64,000 bases of DNA from the NCBI GenBank assembly GCA_948467395.1, contig CAOKDX010000009.1, forward strand, positions 1 to 64,000. The letters run 5' to 3'. The position numbers and the translations under genes are program-made. Positions within the stretch are counted from its first letter, which is position 1. Each line of letters opens with the position of its first letter. Shown in pieces: positions 8,135 through 14,613 of this stretch. The DNA is from an uncultured Clostridia bacterium. Lineage in GTDB: Bacteria > Bacillota > Clostridia > Lachnospirales > Lachnospiraceae. Under the pieces are notes generated by a model that did not search any database, had not been told where the DNA came from, and worked only from the letters and a program-made list of their open reading frames with translations.

Positions 8135-8545
8135 ATGGGAAATCTGAAAAGATATGACAACCGGCCGAAAGGTGATCCGGAAACCAACGAGGGACGGGAT
8201 CAAAGGAACGGTTTGATCATATTGCAGAAATCGAAAGATTTAATGCAGTACCTTTATACTTCGTGGGTGAAATATCCAAAAAGTGAAAAGCCGGGGTTCG
8301 TGGCAGATTACAAGAAATGTCTGTTTGATTTTCTGAAGCTGATTATCACGGCGCAGAAACGGTATTTCAAGAAAACCACTTTACAGGATGCAGATGTGCA
8401 GCTTGAATTATTGCGGCTTTTCAATGATCTTTCGTATGATCTGCATTTCATTGATGAAAAGCGTTATCAACTGATTTCTATGCGGCTATGTGAGATAGGA
8501 AGGCTTCTTGGCGGCTGGATCAAGTCGCAGAAAGAAAACAGTTAA
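8135..8545 (+). CDS. avd: DGR accessory variability determinant (Avd), four-helix bundle
   Basis: The product is a small basic helical protein whose C-terminus has the SMRLCEIGRLLGGWIKSQ pattern typical of Avd/four-helix-bundle proteins of DGRs. In Bordetella phage, Avd forms a barrel-shaped pentamer that binds the reverse transcriptase and template RNA. I chose the ATG at 8135, giving 136 residues, the usual size; an in-frame TTG at 8105 would add ten residues but lacks a ribosome site, while GGGAAAGGGA lies upstream of 8135 at a rather long spacing. It lies between VR and TR, the standard DGR order. Confidence 0.85.
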   Translation: MGNLKRYDNRPKGDPETNEGRDQRNGLIILQKSKDLMQYLYTSWVKYPKSEKPGFVADYKKCLFDFLKLIITAQKRYFKKTTLQDADVQLELLRLFNDLSYDLHFIDEKRYQLISMRLCEIGRLLGGWIKSQKENS

Positions 8546-8548
8546 AAT

Positions 8549-8967
8549 CCGGATGCGGTTTATCCGGTGGGAACGGGTCAAATAACGCTTGCCGATCGTT
8601 GGTGGCAGTTACAACAACACTTCCAACGCTGGTTCGTCCGCGCTGAACGTCAACAATCCCCGGTCGAACGTGAACACGAACATTGGCTTCTTTTCCGCTT
8701 ACCTTTTGAGCCAGAAGGGGAATGTTTACGGACATTCTCACAGTGCAAGGAAAAGGAAAGGGATCCGTTTCCGTTCTGGCAGATTGCCAGAAAAACTAAA
8801 GTTGCTATCAATGCAGTTAGTACCGGCATCCAGACGCGCCGCCGCAGAGGGTGTACAGGGCTTGAAGGGTGTAACGGGTAGCGCGGCATTTTCGGCCGAA
8901 AGCCGGAAACGCAATCCCCGCCGGCGGTGGATGCGGCGGGGAAATATCCTGGAAAGGAAAAGAAACA
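8549..8967 (+). ncRNA. DGR template RNA region (TR plus flanks)
   Basis: This 419-base stretch between avd and the reverse transcriptase has no convincing gene. In DGRs the template RNA extends beyond the TR on both sides, and cDNA synthesis depends on the downstream spacer. A hairpin just before the TR (CCGGAT 8549-8554 with ATCCGG 8562-8567) and a GC-rich hairpin just before the RT ribosome site (CCCCGCC 8916-8922 with GGCGGGG 8935-8941) bracket the element. Exact RNA ends cannot be read from the sequence. Confidence 0.55.
8585..8704 (+). repeat. DGR template repeat (TR)
   Basis: This is the 120-bp donor copy of the variable repeat at 7921-8040. It contains 26 adenines, many in AAC codons when read in the target frame, the arrangement that gives the widest amino acid choice after A-to-N mutagenesis. 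Sixteen of the 26 are changed in the VR. The reading frame through it is open but has no plausible start and is not a gene. It lies between avd and the reverse transcriptase. Confidence 0.97.
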
Positions 8968-10083
8968 TTGAAAACCTTTAATGTGACGCATGATGAAATA
9001 ATAAGTTTCGATAATCTGTTAGAAGCAGACCGGAACGCTTCCAAAAACAAGCGTTACCGTGACGAGAATCTAAAGTTTGCGGCACACAGGGAAGAGGAAC
9101 TTATAAATCTTAACAATGAGCTGACCTATTTTCCAAAAGATGGGGTTCCGGGGAATCCCCTGAAATCATCCTATCGCGTGGGAAAATACCGGATGAAGAA
9201 AATATATGAGCCGAAGCCGCGGATCATCATGGCCCTGCAATACCGGGATCGTGTCGTGCAATGGGCTTTCTATCAAAAGTTAAATCCATTGTTTGACCGG
9301 CAGTATATCACGCATAGTTACGGATGCAGAAATGGAAAGGGAACCACGGCGGCAAGGGCGCAGCTTCAGACATGGATCCGCAAGGCATCCAGGCGTTCCA
9401 AAAAGTGGTATGTACTGAAACTGGACATAGCAAAGTATTTTTACAGGGTTGACCATGAAATCCTCATGAAAATACTTGCAAAGCATATCAAAGACGAACT
9501 TATCCTTCGTGACCTCTATAATCTGATAAATTGTGAGGACACGGCCTTCGGACTTCCGGAAGGGGTGCAGCCGGAGTTATGCGATCAAGAGGACTGGATC
9601 TACAACCGCGGTATGCCTATCGGAAATTTGACAAGCCAGATGTTTGCTAATATCTATTTGAATGAGCTTGATCAGTTCTGCAAACATGATCTGCATATCC
9701 GGTATTATATCCGCTATATGGATGATATTATCATCCTATGGCCGGATAAAAAGGAATTGCAGGGCATCCGTGACGAAATAGAAAGGTTCCTGGATGAAAA
9801 ATTGCATCTTGAATTAAATAAAAAGACCTGCATCCGGCCAGTGAACCTTCCGGTCACTTTTGTAGGGGCGCAGATTACGGCGAAGCGGATCCGCATGAGG
9901 AAAAGCACAAGAAAGCGGATGTTTAGGCGGATGAAATTCATCCGGAAACTGTTTGAAGTCGGCCATATCACTTTTGAAAAGGTCAACAATACCATGCAGA
10001 GTTATTTTGGATTGATTGAGCATTTCACGGCTGGAAACCTTTTGAGGAAAATAATTGATGAATTTTCCTTCCACATATTTTAA
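8968..10083 (+). CDS. DGR reverse transcriptase
   Basis: This 371-residue enzyme starts at a TTG with GGAAAGG upstream. It has reverse transcriptase motif A with the catalytic Asp at 153 (LKLDIAKYFYRVD), the IGNLTSQ motif at 218-224, which marks DGR and related non-LTR-like enzymes, and the active-site YMDD at 250-253. Length fits the DGR class, which lacks nuclease domains. It copies the template RNA with errors at adenines and, with Avd, sends the mutated cDNA to the variable repeat. It is the last gene of the DGR; the gene order target-VR-avd-TR-RT is canonical. Confidence 0.95.
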   Translation: MKTFNVTHDEIISFDNLLEADRNASKNKRYRDENLKFAAHREEELINLNNELTYFPKDGVPGNPLKSSYRVGKYRMKKIYEPKPRIIMALQYRDRVVQWAFYQKLNPLFDRQYITHSYGCRNGKGTTAARAQLQTWIRKASRRSKKWYVLKLDIAKYFYRVDHEILMKILAKHIKDELILRDLYNLINCEDTAFGLPEGVQPELCDQEDWIYNRGMPIGNLTSQMFANIYLNELDQFCKHDLHIRYYIRYMDDIIILWPDKKELQGIRDEIERFLDEKLHLELNKKTCIRPVNLPVTFVGAQITAKRIRMRKSTRKRMFRRMKFIRKLFEVGHITFEKVNNTMQSYFGLIEHFTAGNLLRKIIDEFSFHIF

Positions 10084-10146
10084 CAATACATAGTTCGGGA
10101 AACCGGGCTTTTTTATTGTCTAAAAACAAAGAAAGGGGGTTTTCCT

Positions 10147-10410
10147 ATGGAAACAACTTTTGAACGTGAAGTCCTAGACCGTCTGACAAAGATTGAAGCA
10201 AAACTGGATAGTTTCGACGCCGCAAAGAAAAAGACCTATGACAATGAAAACGACATTATCCGGCTGAATGGGGATGTTGAAGGACTGAAAGAGCGCGTCA
10301 ATCAGTTGGAAGATTCCAACAAATGGCTGGCCCGGACATTGGCGGCGGCTATTATAACGGCCGTTGTCGGCGTTGTGGTCGTGCTGATCCGCATGGGAGC
10401 GGGGATTTAA
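10147..10410 (+). CDS. xhlA: XhlA-type haemolysin/lysis accessory protein
   Basis: The 87-residue product has an N-terminal coiled-coil (EREVLDRLTKIEAKLDSF, then a second heptad stretch around residues 40-60) and one C-terminal membrane segment (LAAAIITAVVGVVVVLIRMG), the layout of XhlA. In Bacillus phage PBSX, XhlA works with a holin to disturb the membrane and allow endolysin export. A GAAAGGGGG ribosome site precedes the ATG. Two small membrane proteins and an endolysin follow, so this opens the lysis module. Confidence 0.85.
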   Translation: METTFEREVLDRLTKIEAKLDSFDAAKKKTYDNENDIIRLNGDVEGLKERVNQLEDSNKWLARTLAAAIITAVVGVVVVLIRMGAGI

Positions 10411-10427
10411 GAAGGGAAAGGCTGAAA

Positions 10428-10730
10428 ATGAATTATTCAAGGAATTACAGACGGCGAAGGCGGGCGGCGCCCGCTGCAAAAAAGAAACGGAAAACAATGG
10501 ATATTGTTCTTGTTGTGGTTGGCTTTTTGCTGATTGCCTTTACTTTGAAAATGATCCATGTGTTTGAAACAACCGGAGCGATTCCGGATACTTTATGTAC
10601 TTGCGTATTTGCCGCATTGTCCGGAGAGTGCGGGATCATGGGGTGGATCAAGGTCACAAAAGACAAATACACGGATCGAAAATGGCAGCAAGAGGACAGA
10701 GAAAGAGAGGAAAAAGAAAATGACGTTTGA
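10428..10730 (+). CDS. Small two-TM membrane protein of the lysis module
   Basis: The ATG at 10428 follows GAAGGGAAAGG and gives 100 residues; longer in-frame versions run back into xhlA without a ribosome site. The N-terminus is very basic (RRRRRAAPAAKKKRK), followed by two membrane segments at about 24-45 and 55-75 and a charged C-terminal tail. The basic N-terminus predicts a cytoplasmic start. Its place between XhlA and a holin-like gene suggests a holin partner or antiholin, but the sequence alone does not settle it. It overlaps the next gene by 11 bp. Confidence 0.6.
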   Translation: MNYSRNYRRRRRAAPAAKKKRKTMDIVLVVVGFLLIAFTLKMIHVFETTGAIPDTLCTCVFAALSGECGIMGWIKVTKDKYTDRKWQQEDREREEKENDV

Positions 10731-11025
10731 AATTTTTATGTTCGGGCTTTTGGTTGTGTCAGTATTGACCGGGCTTTTCACGGAAGCGATCAAGGGATGG
10801 CTTTCAGAGCGTGGGAAGAAATTCTATTGCAACGCATTGGCCGGATATGTTGCCGCGGCGGTGTCCGTCCTGGTATCGGTCGGCTATCTGATCATTACGG
10901 AAACGGCCTTTAATTTGAAAATGGCGGTGTATCTGATCGCCCTTGTGCTTTTGTCATGGCTGGCCGCAATGGTAGGCTATGACAAAGTTATCCAGTCCAT
11001 AACGCAATTTAAGAAGGGGGCTTGA
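10720..11025 (+). CDS. Holin-like protein
   Basis: The 101-residue product has three hydrophobic stretches (about 4-22, 40-62 and 68-88) separated by short charged loops, with a basic tail, the pattern of class I phage holins. A GAGAGGAAAAAG ribosome site lies inside the upstream gene, with which it overlaps by 11 bp. It directly precedes the endolysin. Holins form timed membrane holes that release the endolysin. No specific family signature is clear, so the name rests on size, topology and neighbours. Confidence 0.7.
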   Translation: MTFEIFMFGLLVVSVLTGLFTEAIKGWLSERGKKFYCNALAGYVAAAVSVLVSVGYLIITETAFNLKMAVYLIALVLLSWLAAMVGYDKVIQSITQFKKGA

Positions 11026-11027
11026 TC

Positions 11028-12476
11028 ATGGCACTTACTGGAAAAGATACAGCGGAAAAAATCTGGAATTTTTTGATCGCCGCAGGGCTGAACAAATACG
11101 GCGCCGCCGGCCTTATGGGAAATCTGGAAAAGGAATCCGGACTGAATCCGGAGAACTTGGAAAATTTGTGTGAAAGGCGGCTGAAAGAAGCCGGAAAGCC
11201 CTATTGCACAGATAAGGCATACACGGCGGCGGTTGACGCCGGACAGATCAGCCGCGCGGAATTTCTGAATCCCCTTCCCGGTAAACAATACGGGTACGGA
11301 CTGGCACAGTGGACTTCTGCAGGCCGCAAGGTGGGGCTTTACGATCTGGCAAAGTCAAAAGGTGTTTCAATCGGGGATCTGGAAATGCAGCTTGAATTTT
11401 TGATCAAGGAGCTTTCCACAAGTTACAAGGGCGTGCTTTCCGTCTTAAAGGCGGCCGCAGATGTGAAAACGGCATCCGACAAAGTTTTGACCGGATTTGA
11501 GCGGCCGGCCGATCAGTCTGAAGGAGTAAAAGCAGAGCGCGCCAGATGCGGGCAGGCGTATTTTGATAAATACGCGGCATCCGGCGGCGGAAAGGGGAAT
11601 AATATCATGGGAATAAGAATTGGACACGCGAGCATTTCAGAAAACGGAACCACAAGCGGAAAAGCCGGGGATCAGACCGGAAAAGAAGTCTGCATCCGGG
11701 AATGGTACTCTAAACCGTGGGATTATGTGGCGATCCATCCGGATGCAAACGTCCGGGAGAAACACGCGGCGGCAGTTGAAGCGGCTTGCAAAAATGACAA
11801 TATCGGTTATAACTGGTTCGGAGAGAATGACCGGAACAGCCTTTACAAGCTGGCAAAGGCGGCAAATTTTGATCTGTCAAAAGTCGGGAAATGTAATTGT
11901 GATTGCAGCAGCCTTCAGAACGTGGCGGCGGTTGCATCCGGATCCGGCGCAACATACGGTTCCAACGGCTGGACTACATCCACAATGAAGGCCGCCCTGG
12001 TTGCCCTGGGATATAAAATCATTACGGCCAGTACATACTTGACAAGTTCGGCGTATTGCGTCCGCGGTGCAATCTATGTAAATTCCGGATCCCATACGGT
12101 TACTGGCCTTGACAATGGGGCGAACGCAAGTAAAACACTGGCGGCGGCCGGCATTTCATCCGGAGCGGTTTCTTCTGGCGGATCCGGTGGGGGAAATTCT
12201 ATTGACCAGATCGCAAGGGAAGTTATAGCTGGTAAGTGGGGAACCGGCGGAACCAGACAGGTGAAACTTGCGGCGGCGGGTTACGATTACCAGACAGTAC
12301 AAAACCGGGTAAATGAAATCTTGAAATCCGGAAACAGTGCGAAAAAATCCAATGAGGAAATCGCAAGGGAAGTTATAGCTGGCAAGTGGGGCAATGGAGA
12401 GGATCGGAAAAACCGTCTGAAAGCGGCGGGGTATGATCCGGCCGCCGTCCAGAAATGCGTCAATAAAATGTTATAG
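11028..12476 (+). CDS. Modular phage endolysin (tail-lysozyme-like, NlpC/P60-like, two CW_7 repeats)
   Basis: The start at 11028 has AAGAAGGGGG seven bases upstream; a TTG at 11022 is less likely. The 482 residues show three parts. Residues about 5-180 match the phage tail lysozyme domain (LIAAGLNKYGAAGLMGNLEKES, with E as likely catalytic residue). Residues about 190-375 resemble an NlpC/P60-type amidohydrolase, with the Cys-rich CNCDCSSLQ as likely active-site Cys region. The C-terminus carries two CW_7 cell-wall-binding repeats, each with EIAREVIAGKWG or a close variant. It should cut host peptidoglycan at lysis. The linker before the repeats is Gly/Ser rich. Confidence 0.85.
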   Translation: MALTGKDTAEKIWNFLIAAGLNKYGAAGLMGNLEKESGLNPENLENLCERRLKEAGKPYCTDKAYTAAVDAGQISRAEFLNPLPGKQYGYGLAQWTSAGRKVGLYDLAKSKGVSIGDLEMQLEFLIKELSTSYKGVLSVLKAAADVKTASDKVLTGFERPADQSEGVKAERARCGQAYFDKYAASGGGKGNNIMGIRIGHASISENGTTSGKAGDQTGKEVCIREWYSKPWDYVAIHPDANVREKHAAAVEAACKNDNIGYNWFGENDRNSLYKLAKAANFDLSKVGKCNCDCSSLQNVAAVASGSGATYGSNGWTTSTMKAALVALGYKIITASTYLTSSAYCVRGAIYVNSGSHTVTGLDNGANASKTLAAAGISSGAVSSGGSGGGNSIDQIAREVIAGKWGTGGTRQVKLAAAGYDYQTVQNRVNEILKSGNSAKKSNEEIAREVIAGKWGNGEDRKNRLKAAGYDPAAVQKCVNKML

Positions 12477-12505
12477 TAAATAGTATTTTATTTTAAAAAA
12501 TACAT

Positions 12506-12534
12506 TTGACAGTTTATAAAATGTGTGATACAAT
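12506..12534 (+). promoter_or_regulatory. Sigma-A promoter after the endolysin gene
   Basis: TTGACA (12506-12511), a 17-bp spacer and TACAAT (12529-12534) make a near-consensus promoter pointing right. The spacer contains TTTATAAAATGTGT, a degraded relative of the palindrome found in the four promoters at 13.4-15.1 kb. No start codon follows within a useful distance, although two AAGGGGG tracts do. Confidence 0.6.
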
Positions 12535-12540
12535 GGGCGG

Positions 12541-12780
12541 CGAAGGGGGTTCTAAAGGGGGTAGAAAATCAGGCGGCGGCAGAAAGCCGCTATTTGCCTT
12601 TTTAAGCCGTTTTTATTTTCAGTGTGAGGAAATCCCCACGCACGGCCAGAAAATGGAACGTGGGGCAAAATAGAGGGCATGGCGGCGGCCGGTTCTGCAT
12701 TATTGCGAAAGGATCTGGACACATTGCGGATTATTTGCCCTTTCTGGCGCACTGACAGCCCCAAATTGCCGCTTTAAACA
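12541..12780 (+). other. Non-coding stretch, possible short RNA
   Basis: I see no credible gene here. Transcription from 12506 would run through two AAGGGGG tracts with no start codon after them, then a GC-rich fold (GCGGC near 12571 with GCCGC near 12586) followed by TTGCCTTTTT, which resembles a terminator. Further on CCCCACG (12634-12640) and CGTGGGG (12659-12665) form a 7-bp stem with an 18-base loop. A short regulatory RNA of about 60-70 bases is possible but unproven. Confidence 0.35.
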
Positions 12781-12795
12781 TCCAGACAGTAAAAT

Positions 12796-12839
12796 ACACG
12801 CTAAAGGCCGTAAAATCGAAATATGAGCCTTTAGCGTGT
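12796..12839. repeat. Perfect 13-bp inverted repeat with 18-base loop
   Basis: ACACGCTAAAGGC (12796-12808) is exactly repeated in inverse orientation as GCCTTTAGCGTGT (12827-12839). It could be a terminator for the leftward genes, though no T-run follows on either strand, or a protein-binding site. It abuts the 10-bp tandem repeats at 12841. Confidence 0.7.
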
Positions 12840-12840
12840 T

Positions 12841-12900
12841 TCTCTGATATTCTCTGATATATTCTGATATTCTCTGATTTACTCTGACAAACTCTGATTT
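12841..12900. repeat. Six tandem copies of a 10-bp repeat
   Basis: The consensus is TCTCTGATAT. The first two copies are identical; the others read ATTCTGATAT, TCTCTGATTT, ACTCTGACAA and ACTCTGATTT. The 10-bp period would place every copy on the same face of the helix, as in iteron-like protein-binding sites. The array overlaps the last codons of the leftward gene at 12879-13112. Confidence 0.85.
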
Positions 12901-13112
12901 TCTATCCCTAACATTTCAGCCACTTTCCGGCAGAAAATAGATTCAACGGTTCCTTTAGGCTGACGGCCATATTTTTTCGTGCGTTCATCCAGTACGGAAA
13001 AGGCATAACAACGAGCCTTTTCAATTTCCGGATCTGTCAACCGTTCCATTGCTTCTTCCCCATGCGCTTTAATTCCATATGCTTTAAATTGCCTATCAAT
13101 AAAAGATAACAT
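12879..13112 (-). CDS. Small protein, unknown (prophage accessory region)
   Basis: The 77-residue product is charged and helical (MERLTDPEIEKARCYAFSVL in the middle) with no membrane segment. On the minus strand GGAAAGGATG lies before the ATG. It is 45 bp downstream of the next leftward gene and probably shares its transcript; a GC-rich 10-bp hairpin lies between them (13124-13149). Its last six residues are encoded by two copies of the 10-bp tandem repeat, so repeat growth has probably changed this C-terminus. No family recognised. Confidence 0.6.
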   Translation of the reverse strand: MLSFIDRQFKAYGIKAHGEEAMERLTDPEIEKARCYAFSVLDERTKKYGRQPKGTVESIFCRKVAEMLGIENQSLSE

Positions 13113-13157
13113 TTTTCATCCTTTCCGGCCAGCGGCAGCGCCGCCGGCCTATGTGTT

Positions 13158-13370
13158 TTATGCGGCCACTTCGTCGAAAGCGTCTATTGTTACATCCCCC
13201 CATATGGCAACTTCTCTATTATCCCATATCTGGATCTTAACTCTTTTTTCCTTGCCAAATTTCTTGAATGTGGCGAATTTTGCGGTTCTTGCGGTTACTT
13301 CAACGGTTACATCCCCGTAAAAATCAACGTGTCCGATCACATACTGTTTTCCAATTTCAAATTTTTTCAT
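13158..13370 (-). CDS. Small protein, unknown (prophage accessory region)
   Basis: I place the start at the ATG at 13370, nine bases after AAAGGACGG on the minus strand; a longer frame to 13394 would begin within the ribosome site. The 70-residue protein (MKKFEIGKQYVIGHVDFYGD at its start) is predicted beta-rich and resembles small SH3-like or nucleic-acid-binding folds, but I cannot name a family. It is driven by the consensus promoter at 13406-13434 with the shared operator, so it belongs to the regulon of the HTH protein at 15093. Confidence 0.65.
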   Translation of the reverse strand: MKKFEIGKQYVIGHVDFYGDVTVEVTARTAKFATFKKFGKEKRVKIQIWDNREVAIWGDVTIDAFDEVAA

Positions 13371-13380
13371 TTTTATATTC

Positions 13381-13500
13381 CGTCCTTTCCTCAACTTCTG
13401 ATATTATTATACACTTTAAAATGTATTTTGTCAAGAGAAAATATAATATTTCCTTTAAAAAGTTATAGAAATTATTATCAAAATACATTTTAAAATGAAT
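13381..13500. repeat. 120-bp promoter/leader cassette, copy A
   Basis: This segment matches 13999-14118 with only a handful of differences over 120 bp (offset 618). It contains, on the minus strand, a ribosome site and leader, a consensus promoter with operator (ATACACTTTAAAATGTAT, 13409-13426) and, further upstream, a second palindrome-like site at 13483-13500 (ATACATTTTAAAATGAAT). Copy B lies in front of the next gene upstream. The two copies point to duplication of a whole control cassette. Confidence 0.85.
13406..13434 (-). promoter_or_regulatory. Perfect sigma-A promoter with internal palindromic operator
   Basis: Read on the minus strand, TTGACA (13434-13429), exactly 17 bases and TATAAT (13411-13406) form a perfect consensus promoter for the gene at 13158-13370. 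The spacer is filled by an 18-bp palindrome (13409-13426) with 16 symmetric positions. A protein bound there would cover the promoter, so repression is the likely mode. Confidence 0.85.
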
Positions 13501-13532
13501 ATGGAAAGCGGCCATCCGGCTGCCGTCCGTTC

Positions 13533-13988
13533 CTATGCTGACATGATTTCTTTTGCAACGCTTTCCAGAAAAGCCTTCCTTTCTTTCTGATCCTTGGTGC
13601 ATTGGCAATCATCCCCGAAATTCCATGAAAGCCGCTCAATTTCCGGAATCATGCCTTCGGCTTCTTCCATGAAATGTTCAGCCACTTTTGAGCGGTCAAT
13701 ATCGTTTCTGACTTGGATCCGTGCGTGTTCAGCGTTCCATTGTTTGGCTTCAGCCCTTTTTATCCAGCTATTTGTTGTTATCATGATAGGCCAAAAGCAA
13801 ATATTATGTTTTGCCGTGCTTAACTTTCCGGTTTTGGAGATTTTCCGCAGGCTATGATCGGATCCAGACCATCCCGGATCACCGGCAGAGCGTTCCACGA
13901 AATAAAGTCCGTTATCATTCTTGAAATATGCGCCGCTGATTTCCACTACATCCCCCGTTTTGATTTCCACATTGTTCATATCTAACAT
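13533..13988 (-). CDS. Unknown protein of the prophage accessory region
   Basis: The 151-residue product opens with MLDMNNVEIKTGDVVEISGA and contains AGDPGWSGSDHSLRKISK, a pattern I associate with uncharacterised proteins of clostridial mobile elements. The N-terminal half is beta-rich, the C-terminal half is a long helix with Asp/Glu/Lys (RIQVRNDIDRSKVAEHFMEE). There is no membrane segment. The start follows AAGGACGG by nine bases on the minus strand. It has its own operator-controlled promoter at 14024-14052. Confidence 0.65.
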   Translation of the reverse strand: MLDMNNVEIKTGDVVEISGAYFKNDNGLYFVERSAGDPGWSGSDHSLRKISKTGKLSTAKHNICFWPIMITTNSWIKRAEAKQWNAEHARIQVRNDIDRSKVAEHFMEEAEGMIPEIERLSWNFGDDCQCTKDQKERKAFLESVAKEIMSA

Positions 13989-13998
13989 TTTTTGTTAC

Positions 13999-14118
13999 CG
14001 TCCTTTCCTTAACTTCTGATTACATTATACACTTTAAAATGTATTTTGTCAAGAGAAAATATAATATTTTCTTTAAAAAATTATACAAATTATTATCAAA
14101 ATACATTTTAAAATGAAT
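13999..14118. repeat. 120-bp promoter/leader cassette, copy B
   Basis: This is the second copy of the cassette at 13381-13500, again placed directly upstream of a leftward gene. The promoter, the operator (14027-14044), the AT-rich segment and the second palindrome-like site (14101-14118) are all kept. A shorter related copy with only the leader, promoter and operator precedes the gene at 14614-14922. Confidence 0.85.
14024..14052 (-). promoter_or_regulatory. Perfect sigma-A promoter with internal palindromic operator
   Basis: On the minus strand TTGACA (14052-14047), 17 bases and TATAAT (14029-14024) drive the gene at 13533-13988. The operator ATACACTTTAAAATGTAT at 14027-14044 is identical to the one at 13409-13426. 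Confidence 0.85.
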
Positions 14119-14124
14119 AATAAA

Positions 14125-14143
14125 AGCGGCCTTTTTCTGGCCG
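14125..14143 (-). terminator. Terminator after the 14155-14568 gene
   Basis: On the minus strand GCGGCC, a loop AGAAAAA and GGCCGC are followed by TTTTATTATT. The 6-bp all-GC stem with a T-rich tail lies just after the stop codon of the leftward gene and before cassette copy B, so it should insulate the downstream promoter. Confidence 0.7.
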
Positions 14144-14154
14144 CCGGTGCAGTT

Positions 14155-14568
14155 TTATTTTACGGTGGAAACATCCAGTTTTAAAACCATTTCAACAACT
14201 TGTTCCCGGTATTTGATGCTTGTTTTTACCGCTTTTGTCAGTGTTTCGCGTTCTTTCTGAAATGGGATGATAGAAAGCGCATACTGGACAAGCGCTTCTT
14301 CTGCAATCCTGAAATCCTCTTTTGCCTTTTTGAGTTTTTCCCACAATCCAGAATCTTCCACGATTTTTCCGAAATCCTCAATAGCTTTTTCTGCGATTTC
14401 GTCATTATCTATCATCCATGTTCTTGACGGGATGGATCCATCCTCATTTGTCACGCCTAAAGATTTGACGAAATCTTCTTCCATTTCATGTTCCATTGTT
14501 TCCAGAGTTTCAAGGGCTGCCTTCGCTTTCACATATGCTTTTTGTTGTTTGTTGGTTGTCCTTTTCAT
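14155..14568 (-). CDS. Coiled-coil protein, unknown
   Basis: The 137-residue product is almost wholly helical and charged: an N-terminal coiled-coil (KAKAALETLETMEHEMEEDF), a short Gly/Ser/Pro turn (EDGSIPSRTW) and a second long helix. No catalytic motif or membrane segment is visible. The 45-bp gap to the upstream gene at 14614 has a GC-rich hairpin but no promoter, so the two genes probably share the transcript from 14958-14986. The mRNA-leader AAAGGACAAAT stands before the ATG on the minus strand. Confidence 0.65.
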   Translation of the reverse strand: MKRTTNKQQKAYVKAKAALETLETMEHEMEEDFVKSLGVTNEDGSIPSRTWMIDNDEIAEKAIEDFGKIVEDSGLWEKLKKAKEDFRIAEEALVQYALSIIPFQKERETLTKAVKTSIKYREQVVEMVLKLDVSTVK

Positions 14569-14584
14569 TTTATTTGTCCTTTCC

Positions 14585-14602
14585 GGCGGCCGGTTGGCCG
14601 CC
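14585..14602 (-). other. GC-rich hairpin between two co-transcribed genes
   Basis: GGCGGCC (14585-14591) and GGCCGCC (14596-14602) form a perfect 7-bp stem around the loop GGTT. No T-run follows, so it is more likely an mRNA-stability or processing structure than a full terminator. Similar GC-rich hairpins lie between the other leftward genes here. Confidence 0.55.
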
Positions 14603-14613
14603 TATATGATTGA

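Noticed and set aside
8567-8981. Open frames over the template repeat
   Set aside because: They lack ribosome sites and are a by-product of the coding origin of the repeat. The region is the DGR template RNA.
12552-12764. Leftward 70-codon frame after the endolysin gene
   Set aside because: No ribosome site, low-complexity composition and overlap with hairpins and the promoter region; it is not supported as a gene.
12841-12900. Possible CRISPR array
   Set aside because: The six units are 10 bp and directly adjacent without spacers, so this is a simple tandem repeat.
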